Part shown: positions 20,641 to 31,914 of the stretch, piece after piece
How positions within the stretch are numbered: the first letter of the stretch is position 1
How the letters are laid out: each line of letters opens with the position of its first letter
DNA from: Moniliella sp. 'wahieum'
Lineage: Eukaryota; Basidiomycota; Moniliellomycetes; Moniliellales; Moniliellaceae
Assembly (NCBI GenBank): GCA_003971905.1
Contig: RSEE01000035.1
Location: 496,001 to 560,000 of the forward strand
Reading direction: 5' to 3'
Length of the DNA stretch: 64,000 nucleotides
The notes under the pieces: generated by a model
Told to the model about the DNA's origin: nothing
Databases searched by the model: none
What the model saw: only the letters and a program-made list of their open reading frames with translations
Program-made: the position numbers and the translations under genes

Positions 20641-22924
20641 GGCCCTGACCACGGGTCGAACGAAGGTGGGTGCGCTTCAGGCAGAAATGGAACGGGGAGA
20701 AGGCACTGAGGTCGTCGGCCACGTCGGTGCGCAACGTTGCCGTCTGAGCCGCAGCACCGCCAACTTGCGTTGGCCTCGATGGACTCGATGAACGCCGTAC
20801 GCAGGGCCGGCACGCTGCCCAAGAAGCCATGGCGTGCTGCCAAGTGAGGAGCACCCACTACGTACACCTGCAGCGAAGGGCACCTGCTGACATTTGAAAC
20901 GGAATATTCGCTAGCAGGTAATCAACGTATCAACGTAATCAACGTAATCAACTTTGCATGACGTGCATGACGTCACGCCCGCATCAAGATGGCCGTGATC
21001 GACGCGATCGACTACCGATGGCTGAAAATAGTGAGGACATTCTCTGATCAATCTAATCTCAGGTCCACGAGCCCACCCCCACCATCGATTTGCCACCAGT
21101 GTATCGACGAGCCTTTGTCTTATGTCTGAAGAGGCGAATGTAGCATGTGGGTCTGAGGTTCTCAGAAGGGTGGGGACTGAAGCCGAGGTTACCACAAAGC
21201 AGAGGGAGCGTCCAGGCGGATGCACGAGAGGGCGAAGCCCCGTCAGATCTCATCGAGATCATCAGAGAAAACCATAGACATAGTACTAGTGACACTCAGT
21301 CACTAGTCACTAGTCATGGTGCAGGCGTCGCGTGAATGAGGCATTGCGTCCACGCCTTGTCCAGGACATGATGGGGGGCTTTTGACCTTCTTGTCCACCG
21401 TCGTTTATAGCTCCCTCAAGGAGAGGACAAAGAAAGCAAGAATTGCCCTCATCACCGTATCCTCGTTTTCATAGGATGCCACATAGAATCTTTCTCCGCG
21501 GTGTGCGCAGCGTCTGCCCAGGCCGATAGCACCCACATCACCATCACGGGACGCGATTGCGCGGCTCTCATACCCCATAGCACCCATTCGTACAGAAACA
21601 AGGCGTGGGAGAGGGGGGCAGTGCTTTGTGTGGATGACTTATTCTGCATCAATTTTATGAGAACGGTGCATCGTCGCCAGCATCTTACTGAGGCTCGGTC
21701 CCCCCACCTGCTGGCCCAGGGCGACCGTGGTACCATTGCGGCTCAATTGCTCCCAAGGCACCCGACCTGAGGCATATACCGAGTAGAATGGTGCCGAGAC
21801 CAGCCACGAAAGAAAGAAAAGGAGCGCATGACCACACCTACGAGAACCATGCACTGGTGGGGCGCTGCCCCCATCCCGCAACATGATAGCCGCCCTCAGT
21901 TTCCTCTTACAGCTATGAGCGTGTTTCTTACTTGTTAGCGACCATGATGTGCGGTGCTTGCACAACGTTCAAGTGACTATCTCGTCTTTCTGCGATAACG
22001 CCAACTTCTCCTTGCTGACGTCGTGATCGTGCTGGTCCCTAACAGAAGCGTCATCTTGCCTTATGGATCAAAGAGACTGATGGCCACAATTCTCTCAACG
22101 ATGTTGTGAAGACTTCATATCGCCCATCACCTGATGGTACCCCCGTTGAGTGGCCCTCCCCGCCGACCTTTCAATCGTGCTGCTAATCCAAGCCCCCGGA
22201 CTTTGGGCAGTTCAGTTTGCCTTTGCGGCTCTGAGATCTGACAAACGATTGGTAGGGCCATGCGTCGCTGTTCCTCATCATAGTTTCCCTGCATTGGTAG
22301 CCCCGCTGGACCGGGACGGGACGGAGGGGGCGAGGTGGGCTACGTTTGTCACTATGAGGCCTGAGGTGAGGCGTGCGAGCCGGGTGAAGTGGGCCTGCAC
22401 AGGGTGGGCGAATGCTCATCCTCCTGGTCCCTCCTACCTCGATCCCCCGTTTCTTCCCCTTCATCACCTCCATCTGTCAGCGGGTGAACCGAGGCAAATG
22501 TACATCGAATCAAGTTTCACACGCCAGAACCGAAAGAACAGTTGTGGCCAGTGTTGGTCGCGTGGTATTGGCTAAAGAAAAGAGGGAGAAGTGCGGACAT
22601 GATGACAGAGCGGAGAGGGAGTCGAGCGGGGGGGAGGGGTTCGAAGCAGATGCGATCAACGAGAAAAAAGAAATGGGGAAAAGGCAGGCAAAAAAAAGTA
22701 GAGGGGGAAACAAGTTCGCTGGCCAGGCGACTTGTCCGAGGCGGAGTGGGGGGCCTAGTTCCGATGGTGGGAGTGTCTGGGGTCGTAGGTTGGGTGCGCA
22801 AGGCACGTGAGGGTGAACGGCACCGAGATGGGGGCCTGGAGGGGGAGGGGGAGGGGAGGGGGGAGGGGGGAATGCAGTGGATCAATGAGAGAGGGATAGC
22901 ATATGGCTAGATCACCCTTCGACC
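20641..22924. other. 2.3 kb intergenic region upstream of the DUF202-like gene and downstream of RHO2
   Basis: No supported gene. It includes a tandem ATCAACGTA array and TGCATGACG repeats (20920-20970), CACTAGT repeats (about 21296-21316) and a G-run-rich tract on the plus strand at 22600-22880, which is probably RHO2 3' flank. ORFs here lack family features. Confidence 0.4.
20920..20970. repeat. Short tandem array, ATCAACGTA unit
   Basis: ATCAACGTATCAACGTAATC and neighbouring units give four near-copies of AATCAACGT. Two copies of GCATGACGT follow directly. Confidence 0.8.
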
Positions 22925-23572
22925 TCACAGGACAATGCAACAGCCCGAACTTGGCGAGGATTGAATCTGCCCTCGTTTTTCGTTCGCCCGGGTGGCAGCG
23001 GTGGTGACAGGACCTTGTTGGATGTCCTGGTCGCGCACCATGATCGCCGCCCGAGTCGCCGCTTCAAAGACGGCATCAACGCCCTCGTTGTTGAGTGCTG
23101 ATGTTTCTAGGTAAACTTTGGATCCAATCGTCTTGGCCATCTCCTGCCCCTGCTTTTTCGTCACACAGCTTTCGGGCGAGGGGGACTGGTCGCGCAAGTC
23201 GCGCTTGCATCCGACGAGGATGAGGGGATGCGTTGGCCGCAAATTTGACGCACCTCGTCATTCCACTTGTACCGCACATTCTCCAGGCTGTCGGGCGTAT
23301 CGAGCGCAAATGCAATCAGAATGACGTGCGCATGCGAGTAGCTCAACGGACGCAACGTTCATACTCTTCTTGCCCCGCCGTGTCCCAGAGGGCGAGGAGG
23401 ATGGGTTTGCCATCCAGACGGATCTCTGCAACATAGTTCTCGAAGATCGTGGGCTGATACTGGTGCGGAAACTCGCCCAGGGCAAAGACACACAGCAACG
23501 ACGTCTTGCCGCACGCGCCATCGCCAACGATGACCAGCTTGCGGCGGCGGATCGCAGCGGCGAGGGTGGCAT
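22925..23572 (-). CDS. RHO2: Rho2-type small GTPase (frameshifted in this sequence)
   Basis: Membrane-anchored Rho GTPase that in fungi controls cell-wall glucan synthesis and polarity, partly through protein kinase C. Motifs seen: P-loop [11 protein letters not shown], switch [10 protein letters not shown], switch [14 protein letters not shown], and LVGCKRDL for the G4 TKxD region, then LETSALN (G5) and a CCIVL end with a CaaX box and an adjacent Cys for palmitoylation, as in Rho2 proteins. Start ATG at 23572. Three frame breaks lie near 23541, 23352 and 23228; the first two fit one missing base (C and T). Length about 215 residues. Rho2 versus another Rho class rests on the tail and on SLENVRYKW, so moderate certainty. 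Confidence 0.85.
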
Positions 23573-25768
23573 GGCGAGACGAGCGGCGTAGCGTGGGGAG
23601 GGGGGGAGCGGGCACTGGTGTGCGCGAGACCAGCACGATACGAGGCGGGCGTGGGAGCGGGAGGAGGGGCTGTCGGGAGCGGTGGTGGCCGCGGGGGAAG
23701 AGGAGGCGGGGTGGTGGTGGTGTGGGTGGAGCTGGAGTAAGGAATGAACGCCCCTAGGCCAGGCCCGGAGCCTGAGCGGCTGAGCGGCGGCAACGACGGC
23801 CGCGGCGGCGCTGCTGCCACCCACACCCGATCGCTGAGCGATGCGTGATGGCCATGATGGCAGTGCGCAGGCGATCGGTGCAAGCGGACACTGCGGTCCT
23901 GTGCCTGCCGGCCGCAGGATCCGCCGCTGATCGCCCGGATCGATGGCTGATCGGGCGCCTGGCCGCTTGCCCAAGCAGCGCCTTGGCGCGACTGTGCTGG
24001 GGCCACCGTCACGCGTCACGCAGCACGCGTCACCCGCCCACCCCCAGTATCAGCCGCCCCAATCGCATCTGCCAGTCACTAGTCACCGGCCACTGGTTCA
24101 CCGTCACGTCACGCGTCACGGCAGCAGTGCTCAACCCTAGCGGCACTAGCCCAGCCCCAGCGCGGGCGGGCCACCCGCGGCCCACCGAGGTACTGAGTGA
24201 GTACTGAGTACGCTGCGTGCCCAGACCGACGCCTGAGCCGGGCGCACCGCCTCGACAGAAAGGCCAACCTGTTTCTCTCCGAAGAGTGCTGCTGGTCCAC
24301 AGCGTGCACGGTGCCCCAACCGGTGGGTGTGCCCTCGTCTCACCTCATTCGTCCTTGCTCTTCACCAGTCCGCCTCGGACGTTCAGAATTCAACTCATCC
24401 TGCTATCGCCTCACAGTCCCCTCTGGGAACGCCTCTCCTTTTGCCCGCGGTTCTTTCACTGGCCGTGCACTATAATGGAGAGAGATCTGTCGTGGGCCTC
24501 GAATCCGGTGGGTGTTTCATAGAGCTTCTTCAACTGGCCCTATGGCGCTTCCGCCTACGGCTTAGGTCGCTTAGGCCCTCACAACAATATCCCGGGGCAT
24601 AGTGTGCCTTGCGCCCAGGCTCCGAATTGGTCACTTGGTGCTGCGTTGATCGCAAGGCAGGAAAACATGCAAGATGGAAAGCGGTGCATGTGGGTGGTAA
24701 TAATATGCGGAGTTGGGGGGACCGGGGCAACAAGCAACCGCGGTGCATGGCGGCGGCGGCCCGACACGGGTCCGGTTTTTGCCAGAGTGGTCGGTAACAC
24801 TCCGATCGCCCCTGGTAGCCCCTGTGTTGCCATGCGGTATGAATATGCCGAGGTTATATCCTGAGCTCGCTGTTGCGATTGAGATAAGAGCTGCGCCATG
24901 GTGGCTCTGTTTTTTTTAGCTGTTCACTTTCTTTTCAACCAAGTCTGGGAAGGACCCTTCTTGGCACTGTTATTCTGTTCAAGCTTCAAGCTGCTCCACA
25001 CTCAAAAGGGGATCCCGAGCAACAGGCCTGGACAATATCGACTCACTGGCTGTTTCTTTGAGCTCCCACGCACGGTGGGTCGCTCCCTACTGTTACGGAA
25101 CAAGACTCGGCTCACATGCTGCCCACGCGTCTTTGATGAACTTGGAGTTGATCGATGATGTAACACCCTATAGGACCGAACGAGGCCCCACCTACTAGTG
25201 CCTTCTTCGCTCATATCAGTAAGCTGAGTGACGATGTAGTCGCCAAAAGCCCGATGGGTCGTGCCATGTAGTCTCCATGATCGATGATCAGGACGACGGG
25301 GATATGTTCACCGCCCAGAGCATCCGGTCTACTAGCGCGAACGGGACCAACAGCACTGGCTTCTCCCTCGAAGCCCACCCGTTTCCCCCCGCGTTTGCTC
25401 CCCCTCTCCGTGTCTCTGGAGTCAAGCTTCAAGCTTCACGTGACTTTAGCTTCACTGGTCACTTGGTAGTCACTCGTCACTGTGTGCTGATCGACGGGCC
25501 GCGTCGATCGATGACCCCCAGACCAGCCTGAGCGGATGTCCTGTTTCCACAAGCCAGAGTGCGACGTACTAATGCTTTCCGCATCCTGTCCTTTCCCACA
25601 CACCACTGTCTGTCCGCCTGGGGCGTTTTATCTTCACTCTCCGCGTCACATGTCACAGCCCTGTGAGCCGGCGCGGCGCTCACCTGACCTCAGGCCTCAC
25701 TACTGTCGGCCAGGGAGAGACTCCAGGCCAAGGGGAAAGGGCGACCCCAAGCAAGTATGCGTGTGCAG
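23573..25768. other. 2.2 kb intergenic region upstream of RHO2
   Basis: No supported gene. It contains short direct repeats such as ACGCGTCACGC (about 24010-24120), TACTGAGTGAGTACTGAGTA (24188), TCAAGCTTCAAGCT copies at 24980 and 25423, and a GATCGATGATC palindrome (25278). The G+C-rich part adjoining RHO2 is its promoter and leader. Confidence 0.4.
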
Positions 25769-27255
25769 TCATTGTGAGTTGTAGCGAGACAGCAGAGAAA
25801 AAATGGGAAAAGAAATGAAGCAAAGCTGGTGGAAGAGCAGCCGGAGCAGAAGAGGGAAGAGGGCATGGCAGCGGGCTGGGCTGGGCTTCGTGCATCGGGG
25901 CGCACTACCTGTATGCGAGCAGTCTGGGGGTGTGCACAGACCCAGGCCGAGGGAAAGAGACCGAACGCTGGGCAGGTTGGCACACTCGGCACATTCATGC
26001 ATGCGTGGAGTGCGAGGTGGAGGTAGTAGTGGTAGTGGTAGTGGTGGTGGTAGTGCTGGAGTGCACATAGGGGACTTTGCGACCACTGACCCCGGGCCGT
26101 GCATAGGAGTCGGGGGCGGGGATGGCCTTGGCCGAGTGGGAGGCAACTTGGAAGAAGGAAGAGAGACTGGTTTGGCCTTGCCGTTGTGGTTCCATCGACG
26201 AGCGCGGGCGCGAGCCCAAGCAAGACGGGGGGGCACCGCTGCGCTGGTGGTGGTCACTTGGCGAGGCAGGGAAGAACGGCCGATCCGGGCAGGAGCACCG
26301 TGAAGGATGGTACTCCGAGAAGTGGGCATGCTGGCCCGCGGGCCTGCCCTGAGTCCGCGGGTCAAAGGCAAGGTGCGCCCTTGCTCTGTGGCCAGCGCGT
26401 CCTCCTGCGCTTGATGCATCCGCGCACGACGATCAAGTTCCGCGGCAAACAGGCGCTTGGGCTTGAAGCGCGGATTCGCCCTCGGGTCCAGCTTGGGACG
26501 TTTCGTTGCGCCCGCACGCTCGCCCGGCCTGCCCAACGGATCGCCCCTTGTATCCTCTCCTCTTCCTCCGAAGAGGTTAGATCTTCTTCGGTTGAATCTT
26601 CGGGATCCAAGTACGTCACGCGCTGCCCACGGCTGTCAGGGGAAACTAAGTTAGCAAGGAAAGGTGCCAAGCAGAGGTGGGGGGGGTAAGGTAGAACCCA
26701 CAATACGTAGGTCATTTTTCCCCGTTCGATGATGGGCTGCTTTTTGGATGGGTGGAGCGGGTGCGAGCCGTCTGCTGTCCGTTTTGTGCCCACCTGCGGG
26801 CGAGAAGGCATGAGCTGCGACGATCGAGGCAAGCTCGCCCCCAGGGGGGACGTGTTAGCTGTGCTGGTTGTGCTTGACGACGAGGCAAAGGGGTTAGACG
26901 GGCTGAATCGGCGAAAGGGAAGGCGAGTACAGAGAGAGGCGGGCCACGAGAGAGTCCGCTCCGACTCCTGCTCGCCTTCGTCATCGCTCGAAGCGAAGCC
27001 CTTGCGCTCATCGCCACTGGAATAGACCCCTTGCTCCTCGTCGGCCCACGTGTGGTCAGAAGAGGGGTTGAAGACCAGGCCGCCGACACGGGCTGCGAGG
27101 GCAGGGCCAGAGGGGGGTTGGCGCGCATCCGCATCCGGCCCGGCGCTTGGGGCGGCACTTGGGTCGATGGTGCGGGCCAGCTCCTGGCTGGGGTGGGGTG
27201 GGGACGCCATGGGGGGGACGAGGGCGCCAGAGGCCGGGCGGGGCGCGGAGTACAT
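25769..27255 (-). CDS. Unknown protein with acidic Ser/Glu tract and basic segment
   Basis: Not recognised. From ATG 27255 (MYSAPRPASGALVPPMASPP) the frame gives a polar protein with WADEEQGVYSSGDERKGFAS and DDEGEQESE. An intron at about 26628-26696 (GTGGGT donor, GCTAAC branch point, GACAG acceptor) joins to RGQRVTYLDPEDSTEEDL, then SSEEEE. A frame break near 26555 (GG for GGG) leads to RPKLDPRANPRFKPKRLFAA and ELDRRARMHQAQEDALATEQ. Acidic and basic patches suggest a nuclear, possibly chromatin-associated, protein; this is a guess from composition. The C-terminus is uncertain: after about 26350 the sequence turns low-complexity and may be 3' flank, so the stop at 25769 may not be the real one. 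Confidence 0.5.
26019..26060. repeat. Short imperfect GTGGTA/GTA microsatellite
   Basis: Repeated GGTAGTGGTAGTG words just downstream of, or in the 3' part of, the acidic-protein gene. Confidence 0.8.
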
Positions 27256-28397
27256 GGCGCAGGGGGCGGCGCAGGGGGGGCGGGCGCGGGGGGAGGAGGC
27301 GAGGGCGAGCGGGGTCGGCTGGGCGGAGGATGGAGGAGGATGGCGTCTGTCCCCAGCACCAGCCAGCGCCCACCTGCTCCCGCCCGCAGCCCGCCAGCGG
27401 CCTGGGGAACGCGACGCGATCCACACCTGGGACTCGGAACCAGGCACACTGGCCCCGTGCACCCCCCGCGCGCAGACGCGTCGGCTGCTGCCCAGTGAAA
27501 ATTCCGAATCGCAGACGCAGTGCCGCGCGATCGCGGGTAGGCACGGGGGCAGTGCCACGCCTTTTCTCGCGCAACCCGCGTGATTGGTTCAACGTTCAGA
27601 CGTTCAGGTCCAGCCTGCCCGCCCACATCCCGAGTTCCATCCGCCGCGTGCAACCGCAGCCACCTCCAACCACCGCCACGCCACCGCCACGCCCACCACC
27701 ACCACCTGCGCGTCGGCCGCACCCACCACACACCTCGTGGGGACAGGTGCCCGCGGCGGCTGCCCACGCGGCAACCCTGCCCATCGACAACACGCATGCG
27801 CCCCCGAGGGGACACGACGTGCAGCGGCCGGCACTGTCACCGCTTGATCACACGCGCTGGCACGGCGCGACTCGCGTGCGCACGCACGCTCCAGGTAGGG
27901 TTGTCGCGTTCGAGTATATTGCGAGCCCCGGTTGGCATCCAGCCCTCCAGCGCGGGGGCAGTCCACCACGCATCGCATCCGTCGGGGCACGCGGGCAGTG
28001 CAGCGGTGTTGACCGTTCTTCTAGCTCGGCCAGTCTTCTGCCGCCACGGACCACGGCGCATCCGTGGGGTACATAACCCCCTTCGCTCCAGCCCCACCTC
28101 CTTGCCGTCCCGATGAAGGTGGAGGGATGTGCTGCGTACCATGCGCACCCTTTCTCCTGGTGTGCGCCAACGCAAGCGGGGCGGGCTGTCGTCAGTGCAA
28201 ACAGCGTTGTCCGCGCGTCCTTTTCCTGTGCCTTGTTGCAATCGAGAGTCTCTTCTACTGAACTGCATCCTGGGTAATCATCCAGTGGGTTACCTTCTTC
28301 CCCATCTAGGAACTACGTCTCCACCCATCGTCCTCCCAGCCCGTCCTCCTGTCCAAGGCAAGGAAAGTGTGGATGGGTAAACCATTTTATTTTACTA
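27256..28397. other. Intergenic region between the acidic-protein gene and the TFIP11-type gene
   Basis: Very G+C-rich near 27256-27850, where long ORFs occur on every frame simply because stops are rare. No family features are seen. The 3' end of the next gene lies at 28398. Confidence 0.4.
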
Positions 28398-31300
28398 TTA
28401 AGATGCGCTCGCAAACAAGTCTTGGAGCTTGGTGGGAACGTAGTCTCCCGCCGCCTCGAGCCTCCAGACCACATTGTCCAGCACATAGAATGTCGTGCCT
28501 CGCTTGCCGTCCAGGCTGCGCGCCAGGCGGTAGAGCGTCTGGCCGCTTTTCGGCTCGGTCTGGTGCAGGGGCAGCACCAGCAAGTCCGCTTCGGCTGCCT
28601 GTTGCTCGACCAAGTGACGGAACGACAGTTCCTCCTCCCGGGTCGGGCGAGGCGGGGGGCACCGCGCGTGGCGCCGAGGGTTTGACCGGTTTGGTTTCCC
28701 CCCCACAGGGCGAGGTAGGCTAGTGCGATCGCCTTGTTCCTCCAAGTCCATTGCGCGGTCGATGAGCTGGAGAGCGGCGTGGGTACCGGACCGAACGGAG
28801 GCCAAGTTCGCCACGGGTTCCAGCACACTTTTCCACCAGCTGAACCAATCCCCTACTTCGTTCAGGCTGGCTTGGGGCTGGACAAGCCATGCATGCAGCA
28901 CTGAGAGCCAAGGTGGGAAGACATACTCCCACAGCCGCTCGGCATCTTCCCGAGCCAACTCGGGCGTCCATGCCAACAAGGCATCTAGCAATCCCATGTC
29001 CTGCTGCGAAGGGTCGATGCGTAGCTCGGTCTTGAGCGCACGCCGCAGCGTGGCGACGACCGTGTTGTGGGTCAAGCGGGCCCATTCGTTCTTGCCAAAC
29101 ACGTGGCGCCACGCGCTGATGCCTTCCATCGGAGGCGACGGGGGACGCCAGGCACGCAGCAGCGCATGCACCACGTGCCTCGAACTGGACAACAATGTCC
29201 GTCCTGGCGCCAATGGGAGCCAGGGAAGACAACGAGATGCAAGGCGGGCAGAGTCGAAGGCTCGGCTTGGCCCCCACCTCGCCCAGGTTTCTCCTTGTAG
29301 GACTCGACAAACCGAAGCACCTTGGGCACCACCAGTTGTTCCATCACATTGTCCCGGATGAACCGAGGCCAGACGCGCGCCCATGCTTCCACCAGCGTCA
29401 CTGCCGGGTGCGCATCTCTTGGAGACCATTCGTTGTTGAGCACGGAGCGGATGCGGGGCATGATGATGTGCCACAACATGGCCTCGTACGGTGTCATGAC
29501 CCGGTTGCCCGTGTCTTCTTCGTCCTCGTCCCTCCGTAAGAGCGCAGACCAAGACGCCAGCTCATCGACAAACTGATCTGGCTGTTCAAGAGGGGACCAC
29601 GCCTGGACCAATCGGCGCAGCAGCGGCGCCACCGCTCCCACCACAGCTTCGTCCAGTCCTAGCTCCCGGACGTCACCCCGATTCAGGGACATGAGCTCAT
29701 CAAGCAGCGGGTCAAACACGCTCAGGCCTGCCCCAGACTGCTGCTGCGACGCTTGCGCCACCTGCTCCAACCGATCCAGAAGCCCTACTACCTGCTGCAA
29801 CCGCGCAACTTGGGCTTGTTCGGCATCGAGGATGCGCTGGTGGGCTTGCAAGTCGCGCTGGGTGAATTTGGTCCGGGCTTGGAGGTCGGCACCTTGGCGC
29901 GCAAGCTCATGCACCTGACCTTCTGTCTGCACGGCCAACTGAGCCATATTGTTGACCAGCTCCGGAATGTAGACCCCTTGCGCCTCGCTTGTCGGTACGC
30001 CAGCCAGGGCGTGACCGGCCAATGCGTCCGCCACGGACGACACCACTTTTTGCTCCCGTCCCGTTGCATCGATCACCGGCCCACTCGTGCTCGACGGCAC
30101 AGTACCAGCCTGGTCGATCAGTTCCTCATAGGTGCCATACGCGACTTTGCGACGCGGTTGTTTTCGTTTCCAAGCAGGCGGCTGAGACGAAGCGGCCTTA
30201 GGCTGGGCTTGGGCTTGGGCTTTTCCTTTTGCATGGGGCCTTGGGCCTGCTTCCTCGTCCAGATCGACCAGCTGACCGCGCCGCTGCGCCTCGGCCCGGT
30301 TCTGCGCCGTCATCTCTTTCCGTCCCCCATAGCCCATCCCAGCACGTTCGGGCCGCTGTTGAACATCAATCGGAGCTTGGATTCCTTGGCCTTCCTTGCC
30401 CAACCCACCGCCCGACCAGCCCATCTTGGCCAGCATCTCCGCCGCATTGAACCCGCTCGAGGTGGCAAGCTTGATCGACGTGCCATACTGCGTTTGGTTG
30501 CTGGCCGCCATCCCATTGGCGCGTCGAGACGGCGCGCCCCGCCGCGACGCAGAGGCGGGAGCCGAGGTGGAAGTGGAAGTGGAAGCAGAGGTGGAGCCAA
30601 GGCCAAAGGTCTGCCGCCCGGCCAGTCGCGAGGAGGAGCAGAAGGCGGCGCGGAAGTGGCAGTGGAGGAAAAGGAGGTGGGCAGGCCAACGGGGGGAGTG
30701 GGTGGTGGGCCAGGGGGCGGAGGGCGGGGAGGGTTGGAAGAGGACGGAATAGCCGTTGTCCCAGCCGAGGCAGGGGGGGCGGCGGCTGTCACGTCCTTGG
30801 TGACCGAAGCGACAAAGGAGGGTGTGGACGAAGCCGAGGCTGAGGCGGACCCCAGGCCCGCTCGGGCACCCAAGCCCGGTCGGGGTGCTGGGCTGTCCTG
30901 CTCGACACTGGGTCGGGAGGCAGTAACAAAGGAAGGCGTGGAAGAAGCCGCTGTGGCTGACGAGACAAAGGTCGGGGCAGAGGAATTGAGGCCGGGCCGG
31001 GCGCGTGCGGCGCCCAAGCCCGTGCGAGCCGGCGGCTCGTCCCACTCGTCTGCGTCCGCATCGGCGTCCGACGCGGCTGTGCCCAGGCCAGCGTGCCGTT
31101 TGCGGACCCCGTGCTCGTCGCGGTGGTAACGATGCCGAGGGAGACAAAGCCGCCCTGCTGCCGCTCGTGCTCGGCTTGGGCAAAGGCCGACGTGGGGCCG
31201 CCGTCAAGACCGGGGCGGCCAAAGGCAGGGCGCAGGACAGACTCGTCCTCGGCGTCCGGCGCAGCGACGGACATCTCATCCGGCTCCTGGAGCTCTCAGG

Positions 31301-31556
31301 CGGGTGGGGCGCGTCGGACACGGCAGGCGCGGCAGGGGCCGAGGCGGGGACAAAGGCGGGCGGCGCTGGGTGCGACGGGCCGTGGTGCGGGGCGAGGGGC
31401 GGGGCTGTCGTCGTCGTCGGCAAAGATGCCGTAGAGGGCGTGCTCGCGGCGGCTGATGCGGCTGCGCTTGGCGCGCGGCGTGTCGGGGTCGGTGGGGTCG
31501 AAGGCGTCGGACGAGTCGGAGGAGTAGTCGGCGGCACCGCCCTTGCGTCGCGCCAT
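28398..31556 (-). CDS. TFIP11/Ntr1-type G-patch splicing factor (frameshifted in this sequence)
   Basis: Spliceosome disassembly factor that recruits and activates the DEAH helicase Prp43 through its G-patch. Start ATG 31556 gives an acidic N-terminus (DYSSDSSDAFDPTDP, REHALYGIFADDDD). A Ser/Pro/Ala-rich region follows. The G-patch is at about 30470-30350 (GFNAAEMLAKMGWSGGGLGKEGQGI). A coiled-coil and GCFC-type domain follows (TPYEAMLWHIIMPRIRSVLN, VMEQLVVPKVLRFVESYKEK). The C-terminal domain continues after a break with HVFGKNEWARL and QDMGLLDALLAWTPELA, ending KLQDLFASAS. Frame changes occur three or more times in the G+C-rich N-terminal half (about 30600, 31020-31090, 31275-31390) and at about 29207, where CC for CCC would restore VFPWLPL. 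No intron was identified. Same strand as DUS1, 358 bp apart. Confidence 0.88.
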
Positions 31557-31914
31557 CGCAGTGGTTGCCTCCTGCTCGCCGCCGCAGCCCGATGGCGCCG
31601 CCTATTTTGCCCCCGCCAACCCCCGCCCGTCCCGTGACCATCGGTGCAATGCCTGCGGCAGTCCCGTGACCGCCGGTGCAACAGCTGGGGTACTATGCAC
31701 TGATGCATGATGCATGATGTATGATGCACGATACTAGAGACGGCCTGGTCTACGCCCAGCGACTATGGAGGCTGGCATCTGTTCTAGGCATACCCCCACA
31801 CACATACCGTAAGTGGGTGCCGCTCGGGTTCTGAGAGGCCGCAGCCACCGGTAAAGTGGCCACAGGCTCGATTAGCACGACATACATAGCAGTACAGCGA
31901 GAAAGATGAGTGGA
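31557..31914. other. Spacer between DUS1 stop and TFIP11-type start
   Basis: A 358-bp spacer with both genes on the minus strand, so it holds the DUS1 3' flank and the TFIP11 promoter. It includes a TGATGCA tandem tract at 31701-31731. Confidence 0.5.
31701..31731. repeat. TGATGCA short tandem repeat
   Basis: CTGATGCATGATGCATGATG followed by TATGATGCACGA gives four near-identical 7-8 bp units in the TFIP11-type promoter region. Confidence 0.8.

Noticed and set aside
26712..28116. Several overlapping 170-370 codon ORFs on both strands
   Set aside because: They overlap each other in a very G+C-rich tract and are Arg/Pro/Gly/Ala-rich; only the minus frame from 27255 has gene-like features.
29753..31129. 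458-codon ORF on the plus strand
   Set aside because: Exactly antisense to the TFIP11-type gene, in G+C-rich DNA where stops are rare; it has no family motifs.
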